Below, in pieces: positions 43,851-52,659 of a stretch of DNA of 64,000 nt. Source of the DNA: Lachnospiraceae bacterium NK4A179. Lineage in GTDB: Bacteria; Bacillota; Clostridia; Lachnospirales; Lachnospiraceae. The notes below the pieces were generated by a model that worked only from the letters and a program-made list of their open reading frames with translations, was not told where the DNA came from and made no database searches. The stretch covers positions 1-64,000 of the forward strand of contig ATWC01000006.1 of assembly GCA_000421045.1 (NCBI GenBank), in the 5' to 3' direction. The position numbers were made by a program, and so were the translations under genes. Each line of letters starts with the position of its first letter. Position 1 is the first letter of the stretch.

Positions 43851-45606
43851 TTATATATTGAATGCAAAACAGAAGAGGCAGTATTTCCTCGTTATGGCTA
43901 TCGCTCTCATCGGCTCCTTCTGGGAGCTTTTAGGTGTTTCTGCGGTATTCCCGTTTATAGAATCACTCATGCAGCCTGACAAAGTTTCAAAGGCATGGTA
44001 CTATCCGTTTCTTGAAAAATATTTCGGAGTGCAGGCTTCCGATACGCTTCAGATAATAACCATACTCGGTATAATGCTTATTCTTATCTATGTGGTAAAG
44101 AATGTTTATCTCTGCGGCTCGGCATATCTGCAGTCCTGGTATTCCACCAGTGTACAGAGAGATATCTCCATTAAGATGGAAAAAGCGTATCTCGGCAGTT
44201 CATATGTATTCCATCTGGGCGTGAATTCGGCTCTGCTCTTAAGAAGCATAATGCAGGATGCGGCAGGCGTGTTCGCTGTGTTTGTTCACATATTCAGGAT
44301 TTTTGCAGAAGGTTTTACCGTTCTTGTCATCACGCTTTTCCTGATAACGCTCGATCCCGTGATAGCACTTTCTCTTGCGGCTCTGCTTGGCAGCTGCATG
44401 CTCATCGTATTCTTCGGACTCAAAGGCCTTGTAAAGAAGTTCGGAAAGATAGGGACCGAGTACGATATGAAGATGTACAAGTATCTGAATGAGGCATTTA
44501 ACGGTATAAAAGAGATCATGGTAATGAACCGCCGTGAATACTTCTCAAAGAATTATGAGGAAGCCAGCGTCATAAGCACCAGAGCAGGAAGAAGAAACGG
44601 TTTCTTAAACAGCATCCCCACATACATTTACGAAGTGGCCTGCATAGGCGGTCTTATAGGAGTGGTCATCCTGAGGATAAACTCTTCGGAAGATATTGCT
44701 TCAGTCATTACAAAAGTGGCCGTGATAGCTGCTTCTTCATTTAAGCTTTTTCCTTCTGTAGGAAGACTTACCAATGCACTTAATCAGGTGATATATCACA
44801 GGCCGCGTCTCGATGCTACCTATGACATGCTTAAGCTCATCGAAGAAAATGCGGATTATCATGTTAAGAAGATAGACAGTACAAATGATGTGCCGCTTAC
44901 ATTTGAAAAGGAATTAAAGATCGAGGATGTGTGCATGAAGTATCCTGAAGGCGAGGAGAACGTCCTTGATCACTTAAGCCTTACGGTTAAGAAGGGGGAG
45001 TCGGTCGCACTTATAGGACCCTCAGGAGCAGGAAAGACAACGCTTGCGGATGTTATACTCGGACTCTTAAAACCTCAGTCAGGTCATGTGCTTACGGACG
45101 GTAAGGATGTTTATGAAAATCTTCCCAGATGGGCTAAGATAATCGGTTATGTACCTCAGAGTGTTTATCTTACCGATGATACCATCAGGAACAATGTTGC
45201 CTTCGGTATTTATGAGGATCAGATAGATGAGGATAAGGTCTGGCATGCGCTTGAACAGGCACAGCTTGCTGATTTTGTAAAGAGTCTTCCGGAAGGCCTT
45301 GATACGATGGCGGGAGAGAGAGGTGTGCGTCTTTCGGGTGGACAGCGGCAGAGGATCGCAATCGCCAGAGCTCTTTACGAGGATCCGCCCATACTTGTGC
45401 TTGATGAAGCAACAAGCGCTCTCGATACAGAAACAGAGACGGCTGTTATGGAATCCATAGATTCACTTCACGGACAGAAGACAATGATAATAGTTGCTCA
45501 CAGGCTAAGCACCATAAGAAACTGCGATGCGGTATTTCAGGTAAATGCCGGAAAGGCCACAAAGCGTGATAAAGACGAAGTGATGAAAGAGGCACTCCCT
45601 AAATGA
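43816..45606 (+). CDS. ABC transporter, PglK-type lipid-linked glycan flippase (second copy)
   Basis: A 596-residue half-transporter with six helices and an ATPase domain: Walker A GPSGAGKTT, signature LSGGQRQRIAIARAL, Walker B ILVLDEATSALD, H-loop IVAHR. The opening LNAKQKRQYFLVMAIALIGSFWELLGVS is clearly related to the protein at 34380. The two share block-wise likeness but differ enough not to be a recent copy. It overlaps the membrane gene before it by 35 bases. Two flippases in one locus suggest two lipid-linked products. Confidence 0.9.
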   Translation: MKALKDIIKKLDYILNAKQKRQYFLVMAIALIGSFWELLGVSAVFPFIESLMQPDKVSKAWYYPFLEKYFGVQASDTLQIITILGIMLILIYVVKNVYLCGSAYLQSWYSTSVQRDISIKMEKAYLGSSYVFHLGVNSALLLRSIMQDAAGVFAVFVHIFRIFAEGFTVLVITLFLITLDPVIALSLAALLGSCMLIVFFGLKGLVKKFGKIGTEYDMKMYKYLNEAFNGIKEIMVMNRREYFSKNYEEASVISTRAGRRNGFLNSIPTYIYEVACIGGLIGVVILRINSSEDIASVITKVAVIAASSFKLFPSVGRLTNALNQVIYHRPRLDATYDMLKLIEENADYHVKKIDSTNDVPLTFEKELKIEDVCMKYPEGEENVLDHLSLTVKKGESVALIGPSGAGKTTLADVILGLLKPQSGHVLTDGKDVYENLPRWAKIIGYVPQSVYLTDDTIRNNVAFGIYEDQIDEDKVWHALEQAQLADFVKSLPEGLDTMAGERGVRLSGGQRQRIAIARALYEDPPILVLDEATSALDTETETAVMESIDSLHGQKTMIIVAHRLSTIRNCDAVFQVNAGKATKRDKDEVMKEALPK

Positions 45607-46736
45607 AGAAGATCCTGTTTATCACCCACTATGACAATCTGTATGGCGCAAACAGGGCGTTGCTCACTCTTGTAAAAAAGCTTAAGAGTGAAGGCCGTTA
45701 TGAGCCCATGGTTGTGATACCTGCCAAAGGTCTCTTTACCGATGAGCTAGATGCGATAAAGGTTCCGTATCTTGTTTGCTCCATAACACAGTGGATGGCG
45801 ATTTACAGGGAACCGGTAAGTTTTGCGATCAAAAGAAGAAAAAGGCTTAAGGCTATTGAAGATGAACTGAAGATAATGGAAGAGAGATTTAAGGATGAGA
45901 ATATTGCTCTTATCCATTCCAATTCTTCGGTCATACCGCATGGAGCTTTTCTTGCCAAGAGACTTGGCTGCAGGCATGTGTGGCATGTGAGGGAATTCCC
46001 GAAAGAACATTATGGAATGAGACCGTTTCTTAAAGAGGAACAGGTCAGAAAAGCATTCAATGCTGCCGACAGGCTTATCGCCATCTCTGATGCGGTGAAG
46101 GAAAATCTGCAGGAGAAGTATCCCGCTGCAAAGGTGATGAGGATATATGACGGCATAGATACCTGCGTAAACGATCAGACAGATCATAAGGATCATGATG
46201 GCGTGACTTTCTTATATACCGCATATCTGTTTCCTGCAAAGCATCAGATGGATGTGTGCATGGCTGCTTCGGAACTTAAGAAAGAAGGTATCGCGGATTT
46301 TAAAGTGATATTTGCCGGAGACGGTGATAAGCATTACAGAAAAAAGATAGAAGATTTCATAGCTGCTCAGGGGCTTGATAAAAATGTGATGATCAAGGGT
46401 TTCGTCGAAGACATGGACAGTCTTTTGAATGAAGCTGATGCAGGTATCATCGCGTCTGAGTATGAAGGCTTTGGGTTAGCAACCGTAGAATATATGCGTA
46501 CCGGTCTTCCTGTAATAGGAAGAAGATCCGGTGCCACTCCCGAGATCGTTAAGGATGAAGAAACAGGTCTTCTTTATGATGATATTCAGGGGCTGGTGAC
46601 ATGTATGAAAAAGCTTATATCGGATGCGGCTCTCAGGGAACGCATGGGAATGGAAGGAAAAGAAAGAGTCAAAGAGTATTTTACATCTGATATAAATGCA
46701 GAAAAAATTCTTTCGATGTATGACGGGTTATTTTAA
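45603..46736 (+). CDS. Family 4 glycosyltransferase
   Basis: A 377-residue GT-B enzyme: ILFITHYDNLYGANRALLTL opens the acceptor domain (GANRAL instead of GGAER), HVWHVREFPKEHYGM follows, and the donor site has IIASEYEGFGLATVEYMRTGLPVI. ATGA overlap with the ABC gene. Donor unknown. Confidence 0.9.
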   Translation: MKKILFITHYDNLYGANRALLTLVKKLKSEGRYEPMVVIPAKGLFTDELDAIKVPYLVCSITQWMAIYREPVSFAIKRRKRLKAIEDELKIMEERFKDENIALIHSNSSVIPHGAFLAKRLGCRHVWHVREFPKEHYGMRPFLKEEQVRKAFNAADRLIAISDAVKENLQEKYPAAKVMRIYDGIDTCVNDQTDHKDHDGVTFLYTAYLFPAKHQMDVCMAASELKKEGIADFKVIFAGDGDKHYRKKIEDFIAAQGLDKNVMIKGFVEDMDSLLNEADAGIIASEYEGFGLATVEYMRTGLPVIGRRSGATPEIVKDEETGLLYDDIQGLVTCMKKLISDAALRERMGMEGKERVKEYFTSDINAEKILSMYDGLF

Positions 46737-46747
46737 GGCTTTTATTA

Positions 46748-47692
46748 ATGGGATTTAAATGGACTTATAAAAGAGCATACTGGAAGGTCAGGAGTTTTTT
46801 GAGCACGCATTTGGGCGTGAGCATTAAGCACAGCTGTTACAATGGCCGGCAGATAATGAGCATAGAAGATACAGGTGCTTATGTTAAAGAAAAACTGCTT
46901 TCAGGTGAGAAGTTTGCGGCAGGACGCATAGGCGGCAGTGAGCTCAAGGTAATGATCTCATTCCAGAGTGAGAATAAAGATATGAAGCTCAGGGAAAAGT
47001 ATCACAATCTTTTGATGCTGCTTTCCGGGTTTTTCGGTGATATGAACGATCTGGAGGATTTTGACCGTCTGATGGAACGTTCTATCGGAAGTATGGATCT
47101 GATGGGTGTATGGTTCAATCAGATGGAGGATGTGATGCTTGAAAGATACGGGGCACCTCATCTGAAATACGGGTTTCTTGAAGGCCTTGAACCCTGGTAT
47201 TGCCCGGACAATCCGTGGAGTGCCGCCCTGAAAGGTAAAAAGGTCCTTGTGATACATCCTTATGCTGAAAGTATAGAGAAACAATACAGGGAAAACCGGG
47301 AGAAGATATTTCCTGGAACAGATATATTGCCTGAGTTTGAACTGCAGACCATCAAGGCAGTACAGACGCTTTATCTGGAGAAGGATGAGCGTTTTGCAAA
47401 ATGGACGGATGCGCTCTATTACATGTGCAAGGAAGCAATGAAAAGAGAGTTCGATGTGGCTCTTGTGGGATGCGGTGCATACGGACTTCCGCTTGCGGCA
47501 TTTCTTGCCGATAACGGAAAGAGCGTGATACATATGGGCGGATCGCTGCAGCTGCTTTTCGGTATAAGAGGAAAGCGATGGGATGAGATGGAACTCTTAA
47601 AGCCCTACTACAGTGATGCGTGGATAAGGCCCTCGGAAAGTGAGAATCTGGGAGGCCGGGAGAAGAATGTTGAAAACGGCTGCTACTGGTAA
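46748..47692 (+). CDS. GT-D fold-like glycosyltransferase
   Basis: A 314-residue protein. FAAGRIGGSELKVM near residue 55 takes the place of the RxGDGE-type motif of GT-D enzymes, and DVALVGCGAYGLPLAAFL followed by VIHMGGSLQLLFGIRGKRW at the C-terminus matches the conserved end of that family (DUF1792-related). These were first described as third-sugar transferases in adhesin glycosylation and are also found in polysaccharide loci. The metal-binding Asp of DGE appears changed here, which is noted as a divergence. Confidence 0.75.
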   Translation: MGFKWTYKRAYWKVRSFLSTHLGVSIKHSCYNGRQIMSIEDTGAYVKEKLLSGEKFAAGRIGGSELKVMISFQSENKDMKLREKYHNLLMLLSGFFGDMNDLEDFDRLMERSIGSMDLMGVWFNQMEDVMLERYGAPHLKYGFLEGLEPWYCPDNPWSAALKGKKVLVIHPYAESIEKQYRENREKIFPGTDILPEFELQTIKAVQTLYLEKDERFAKWTDALYYMCKEAMKREFDVALVGCGAYGLPLAAFLADNGKSVIHMGGSLQLLFGIRGKRWDEMELLKPYYSDAWIRPSESENLGGREKNVENGCYW

Positions 47693-49835
47693 TATCTTTT
47701 CAAAGATTTCTGATATATTCTTCATCCTGGGCATACTCTGCGAATTATACGTGATGCCATCCGGCTATGCGTTTGGGTGGTATCATGAGAAAACATTTAT
47801 CGCAGCGGGTATGGCTTGTTTTTGCGTATCCATAATTTTCTCGATGAATCTGAAAAAGGATTTCCCGGTCTTTGCACTGTTGGCGGCTTATGGCGCCGTA
47901 TGCTACAGATACCAGGGCACGGCACTGGTGCTGCGCATCATACTTGCATTGCTTGCGGGGCGCGACAAGAACAGGGATCGCACTGTGAAGATGTTTTTTG
48001 CGGGAAGTATGTTTGTGATCGTGCTTGCCGCAGTGCTTTCGCTATTAGGCATACACAATTCAGTCATGCAGACTGGAAACACAAGAAGCTTCACCGAGAC
48101 AAGACTCACACTGGGCTTCTATAATCCAAACGGCTTTGCACTCTTTGTATTCAGGACCTATGTGCTGGCAGTGTTCCTTTTGATCACTGCACTTAAGGAT
48201 AAAAAGAAGGGTGTGTTTATAGCTGCTGCAGTTTCGCTTCCGTTCCTGATACTGATACTGTTAAGTCATTCAAAGATGGCGGCTGCGGCTTTTGTGGCAG
48301 TTTTTATTCTTACGATGATATGCATCGGGGTAAAGGGGAAGGCTGCTGATATCACAGCATATGCGGCTTCGCTTGGCGCGGTCATCCTGCAGGTGGTGTT
48401 ACTCATAGTATTCAGATTTCAGCTGCTACCGAAGATGCGCTTTGGAAAGAATGATACTTTTTTTGAAAAGATCAATTCGCTTACAACAGGCCGTCTTATG
48501 ATGACGAAGGCGCTTTTTAAGTCGGCGGTGCCAAGGCCGTTTGGAAGACCTCAGGGTGAGATGGCTCTTACCGAGATGGGATTTGAGAATTCTGCTTTTG
48601 CACAGGGGTATATATTTATTCTGCTTCTGTTGGCATGCATCTTCTGGCTGAGCATCAGGTTTTACAGGAAGAAAGACAGGGCAGGGCTCGTGGTACTTTC
48701 AGCCACAACTCTTTATGCGTTGGCCGAAAGCTATCTTGCATATTTTAACAAGAACTCTATATGGCTTATGATGATAGGTATTTGCGCGGCAGGGGCTGCA
48801 TGCAGGGAAAGGAATGAAATGGGAAAAGACGGAAAGAAAAAGATAAGGATAGATTTTGCCGGCTTCTGGCCTGACTTCAAGAAGGATGACAATTACTTTT
48901 ACAACAGACTGAAGCTTTATTATGATCCCGAGATATGTGACGATCCCGACTATGTGTTCTGCAGCGGTTTTTCGGATGAGCATTTTAAATATATGGACTG
49001 CGTGAAGATATTCTTCACGGGTGAAAATATCATGCCGGATTTTAATCTCTTTGATTATGCGCTGGGTTTTCATTACATAGATTTTGAAGACAGATACTTA
49101 AGGCTCCCGTTATATGCCCTGTATGATAAGGAGAAGATAATAATACCTGCACTTAAGAAGCATACACATGAAGATGAATACTATCTTTCCAAAAAGAAAT
49201 TCTGCAACCGTGTGGTATCCAATCCTTTCGGAGCAGGGGAGAGGGATGAGATGTTTGATAAGCTCTCCGCTTATAAGCAGGTTGATTCCGGAGGACGCTA
49301 CAGGAACAATGTGGGCGGCCCTGTTGATGATAAGATAGCTTTTGAGAGGGATTATAAGTTTACGCTTGCTTTTGAGAATTCTTCGATGAGCGGATACACA
49401 ACAGAAAAGATACTCGAAGCATTTGCGGGTGACACCATACCTGTATATTTCGGAAGCCCAAGGATCAAAGAGGAATTCAATCCGGAATCATTTATAGATG
49501 CGTCTTCCTTTGATTCGTTTGATGAAGTGGTCGAGGAGATAAAGAAGATTGATAATGATGATGAGCTCTATCTTAAGATGATGAAGGCTCCGGCGGTACT
49601 TCCCGAGTCCCAGTCAAAGCCTGTCCTTGAGGATGATTATATAGATGCTTTCCTTAAGAATATATTTGATCAGGATCTTTCAACCGCTAAGAGACGCAAC
49701 ATGGTCTATATAGGGCATGATTATCAGAAAAAATTAAAGGATGCCAATGCGCTGAAGAGAGTTCTTGATGTGGTCAAGAGACCTGTTCATCTGATGCACA
49801 AGATCAAATGGCAGATAACAAGTAAGGATAAATAA
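47667..49835 (+). CDS. Wzy-like polymerase fused to GT10 glycosyltransferase
   Basis: I use the ATG at 47667 (722 residues) with GGGAG just upstream; a GTG at 47640 is also in frame. Residues 1 to about 372 hold about eleven helices in O-antigen polymerase style (ETRLTLGFYNPNGFALFVF, with a long loop before the last helices). Residues 385-722 are a GT10 (fucosyltransferase family) domain: VVSNPFG, the signature YKFTLAFENSSMSGYTTEKI and IPVYFGSP. There is no stop between the parts. An internal ATG (48819) with AAAGGA 5 bases upstream begins exactly at the GT10 domain, so a free GT10 may also be made. Confidence 0.88.
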   Translation: MLKTAATGNIFSKISDIFFILGILCELYVMPSGYAFGWYHEKTFIAAGMACFCVSIIFSMNLKKDFPVFALLAAYGAVCYRYQGTALVLRIILALLAGRDKNRDRTVKMFFAGSMFVIVLAAVLSLLGIHNSVMQTGNTRSFTETRLTLGFYNPNGFALFVFRTYVLAVFLLITALKDKKKGVFIAAAVSLPFLILILLSHSKMAAAAFVAVFILTMICIGVKGKAADITAYAASLGAVILQVVLLIVFRFQLLPKMRFGKNDTFFEKINSLTTGRLMMTKALFKSAVPRPFGRPQGEMALTEMGFENSAFAQGYIFILLLLACIFWLSIRFYRKKDRAGLVVLSATTLYALAESYLAYFNKNSIWLMMIGICAAGAACRERNEMGKDGKKKIRIDFAGFWPDFKKDDNYFYNRLKLYYDPEICDDPDYVFCSGFSDEHFKYMDCVKIFFTGENIMPDFNLFDYALGFHYIDFEDRYLRLPLYALYDKEKIIIPALKKHTHEDEYYLSKKKFCNRVVSNPFGAGERDEMFDKLSAYKQVDSGGRYRNNVGGPVDDKIAFERDYKFTLAFENSSMSGYTTEKILEAFAGDTIPVYFGSPRIKEEFNPESFIDASSFDSFDEVVEEIKKIDNDDELYLKMMKAPAVLPESQSKPVLEDDYIDAFLKNIFDQDLSTAKRRNMVYIGHDYQKKLKDANALKRVLDVVKRPVHLMHKIKWQITSKDK
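48808..48821 (+). promoter_or_regulatory. Internal ribosome binding site and ATG at the GT10 domain
   Basis: AAAGGA (48808-48813) lies 5 bases before an in-frame ATG at 48819 (codon 385 of the fusion). The residues after it (MGKDGKKKIRIDFAGFWPDF) look like a natural GT10 N-terminus, suggesting a remnant or a working start of a once separate gene. Confidence 0.5.
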
Positions 49836-51215
49836 ATGGCTGAAATGATTAAAGAAAAAAAGGAAACTGACCGCAGACTGATAATGCTTGCAATAACGGC
49901 ATTGTTCTTTTTCCTTATGCATCTGACATTTGTGGGATTCACAAATGATGATTATTACTTCAGGATAATGAAGGCGGATCACGGTTCCGTCCTTCAGACT
50001 GTCATATACAGGTACCAGACCGACACCTCGAGGGTGCTTTCGGAAGCTCTGCTTTTCTGCTTTATAGAGCTTCCGTTCATCACATGGCAGATCGCGGATA
50101 CACTAATATGTGTGCTTACCGCTTATGCATCATCTGTCATATTCGGACTTAAGAAGGATGATAAGAGAAATTATCTTATCTTTCTTTTGCTTGCTTGCTA
50201 TCCGTATATGCATATGGGTTCAGCAGGATGGATATGCACGACACTTAATTATATCTGGCCGCTTGCGGCATTCCTATATGGTCTGTCGGTTGTGATGAGG
50301 CGTTACAGGAATGAAAAAGTATCTGGCAATACATACAGGTTTGCACTTATCTGTTTACTGTTTGCTGTTAACTGTGAGCAGTCTGCTGCAGTAGTGACGT
50401 TTGCATTTATACTGGCTTCGGTATTCGCTATCCTGGATAAGAAGAATGCATGGTATGAGATAACAGGTGCCTGCATAGGTATCTTCGGTATCGTATTCGC
50501 ACTTACTTCTCCCGGAAACGGAGCTCGCACCGAGATGGAAGCGGCAAACTGGATGCCGCAGTTTTTCGACCTTACACTCATCGAAAAAGCAAGGTTGTGC
50601 GGGGTGTTCGTATTTGAACACTTTGTCATGGTGCCGTGTGTGATCTTTGCTCTGTTTACGGCAGTGCTCATGTTTGCGGGCTTTGAAAAAGCAAAGGAGA
50701 CTTCCGATAAGAAGAAGCTTCTGTACTTTACTTCTTCGGTTCCTGCAGTGATCGATGTGGCATTTACATCAATGTATTTTGTTAAGGATTTCATCATCGG
50801 GCATAAAAGGAATTATGACTTTACCTTCCCTCCAGTATATATGGATAATCCGCGTGAGGTGTTTGTCCAGCTTTCGGAGATAGCAGCGCTCATTATTTAT
50901 ATCGTTGCCGCATGCTACACTCTCTGGAGGATATTCCCTGAGGTAAGACAGAAGATATGTGCTATATATATGCTTGGTGTGGGCTTTGCCGTGAGGATGG
51001 CACTCATGCTTTCACCGACCATGTTTGCTTCATGGCACAGGGTAATGATATTCCTGTACTTTGCATTTTTGGGAGATTCATATCTGCTTATAGATCTGCT
51101 TCTTAAGAGAAAGAAGAAATGGCAGAAGATCGTCATCATATTAATAATTGCTGCAGGCATAATTGCCAACCTGATACTTACTGTCGGGCTACAGATAAGA
51201 AAACGCGGGATGTAA
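49836..51215 (+). CDS. DUF6056-like multispanning membrane protein
   Basis: A 459-residue protein with about eleven helices. The first outer loop has FTNDDYYFRIM followed by TSRVLSEALLF, then GWICTTLNYIWPLAAF, NCEQSA and TSPGNGAR, an order I associate with DUF6056 membrane proteins of polysaccharide loci. The acidic NDD after helix one is in the GT-C catalytic position, so it may be a lipid-sugar dependent transferase. It starts one base after the previous stop. A run of seven A (49855-49861) is near the start. Confidence 0.68.
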   Translation: MAEMIKEKKETDRRLIMLAITALFFFLMHLTFVGFTNDDYYFRIMKADHGSVLQTVIYRYQTDTSRVLSEALLFCFIELPFITWQIADTLICVLTAYASSVIFGLKKDDKRNYLIFLLLACYPYMHMGSAGWICTTLNYIWPLAAFLYGLSVVMRRYRNEKVSGNTYRFALICLLFAVNCEQSAAVVTFAFILASVFAILDKKNAWYEITGACIGIFGIVFALTSPGNGARTEMEAANWMPQFFDLTLIEKARLCGVFVFEHFVMVPCVIFALFTAVLMFAGFEKAKETSDKKKLLYFTSSVPAVIDVAFTSMYFVKDFIIGHKRNYDFTFPPVYMDNPREVFVQLSEIAALIIYIVAACYTLWRIFPEVRQKICAIYMLGVGFAVRMALMLSPTMFASWHRVMIFLYFAFLGDSYLLIDLLLKRKKKWQKIVIILIIAAGIIANLILTVGLQIRKRGM

Positions 51216-51216
51216 T

Positions 51217-52650
51217 ATGTTATTTACTACACTGGAATATGCATATTTTTTTGCGGCGGTATTTCTGATCTATCATCTGATACCTGAACGCTTCAAATGG
51301 GTCGTACTCTGTGCGGCTTCCGGATATTTTTACTTTAAGGCCGGAGTATATGCTTTTGTATTATTGGCTGCGATATCGCTTGTTTCCTATGCTGGGGCTC
51401 TGCTCATAGACAGGTACAGGAAAAAGAGCGGCATACTGCTTACTGCTTCGGTCCTTATAATCCTTCTTACAATGGCCCTTATGAGGCTTCCGTTTGTTTC
51501 ATTCATCATGCCTCTAGGTTATTCATTTTATGCGCTGCAGTGCATCGCATACATGACTGAAGTGCAGAGAGAAGGCATAGAGGTGATGAAGAATCCTCTG
51601 AAGGTATTCCTGTATGTTTCTTATTTCCCTCATGTGCTGCAGGGACCTTTTGAAGATCCGTCGGAATATATGACAGAATTGTTTGCAGGGCATGGCTTCT
51701 CGTATGAAAAAGCAAGAGAAGGAATGTTAAGGATTCTCTGGGGGCTTTTAAAGAAGCTTGTTATTGCTGACAGGATAGGTTATATCGTTGATCCTGCTTT
51801 TGAGGATCCCGCAGGCTGCACCGGTTTCAGAGTGTTGTATGTTATGGCGCTCTATACCATACAGCTTTATGCTGATTTTTCCGGTTACATGGATATGGCT
51901 ATCGGTTCATCAAAGATGCTTGGCATAGAGATCAGAGAAAACTTTAATGTGCCGTATCTTTCAAAATCCATGGCGGAATTCTGGCGCAGATGGCACATGT
52001 CGCTTGGCCTGTGGTTTAAAGCCTATGTTTTTTATCCGGTGCTCAGGACAAAGCCATGCGCAGCACTACGCACACATTTTAAGAAAAAGAAAAACAGATA
52101 TCTGATGAACACACTGCCCACGGCTGTGGCACTCACAGTCAACTGGACGCTTATCGGGCTGTGGCATGGTTTTGATGCCAACTATCTTGCCTATGACTGG
52201 TTCTGCGGTGCAGTGATCATTCTTTCCGAGTTTCTAAAACCTGTTTATGACAAGATCAACTCTTCATCAAAGTTTTTTAAGAGCAGCTTCTGCGACGGAC
52301 TCAGAGTCATCCGTAATTTTGTTCTTGTTATGTTTTCGTTCATGTTTTTCAGACCTGCAACTTTGCAGGATTCATTCACGCTTATGGGCAATGCATTCCA
52401 TGGAATGAATCTCATGCAATGTCTGCAGATGGCTTATAATGTGAACAGCTATGATCTGTTTCTGATAGTGGTGCCGCTTATTATGCTGATAGTGGCTGAT
52501 GTGCTTAAGTACAAAGGGAAAGATCCTGTCACACTTAGCGCAAAGGCACCCACAGCAGTCAGATGGGCGGTTTATATCATTCTCATACTTATGATTTATA
52601 TCGGAAAAGGCGACAGAAGCGTTCCGGGACCTGCATATATCGTCTTTTAG
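51217..52650 (+). CDS. MBOAT-family membrane O-acyltransferase
   Basis: A 477-residue protein with about eleven helices: LFTTLEYAYFFAAVFLIYHLIP start, SFYALQCIAYMTEVQ, YFPHVLQGPFEDPSEY, ADFSGYMDMAIG, FWRRWHMSLGLWFKAYVFYP and LIGLWHGFDANYLAYDW with the active-site His at 317. It belongs to the AlgI/DltB group, which passes an acyl group across the membrane to an outside acceptor. DltB takes its acyl group from a carrier protein, and the genes downstream (FkbH-like, ACP) suggest that this one may do the same with a different acyl group. Confidence 0.93.
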   Translation: MLFTTLEYAYFFAAVFLIYHLIPERFKWVVLCAASGYFYFKAGVYAFVLLAAISLVSYAGALLIDRYRKKSGILLTASVLIILLTMALMRLPFVSFIMPLGYSFYALQCIAYMTEVQREGIEVMKNPLKVFLYVSYFPHVLQGPFEDPSEYMTELFAGHGFSYEKAREGMLRILWGLLKKLVIADRIGYIVDPAFEDPAGCTGFRVLYVMALYTIQLYADFSGYMDMAIGSSKMLGIEIRENFNVPYLSKSMAEFWRRWHMSLGLWFKAYVFYPVLRTKPCAALRTHFKKKKNRYLMNTLPTAVALTVNWTLIGLWHGFDANYLAYDWFCGAVIILSEFLKPVYDKINSSSKFFKSSFCDGLRVIRNFVLVMFSFMFFRPATLQDSFTLMGNAFHGMNLMQCLQMAYNVNSYDLFLIVVPLIMLIVADVLKYKGKDPVTLSAKAPTAVRWAVYIILILMIYIGKGDRSVPGPAYIVF

Positions 52651-52659
52651 GGAGGTATG

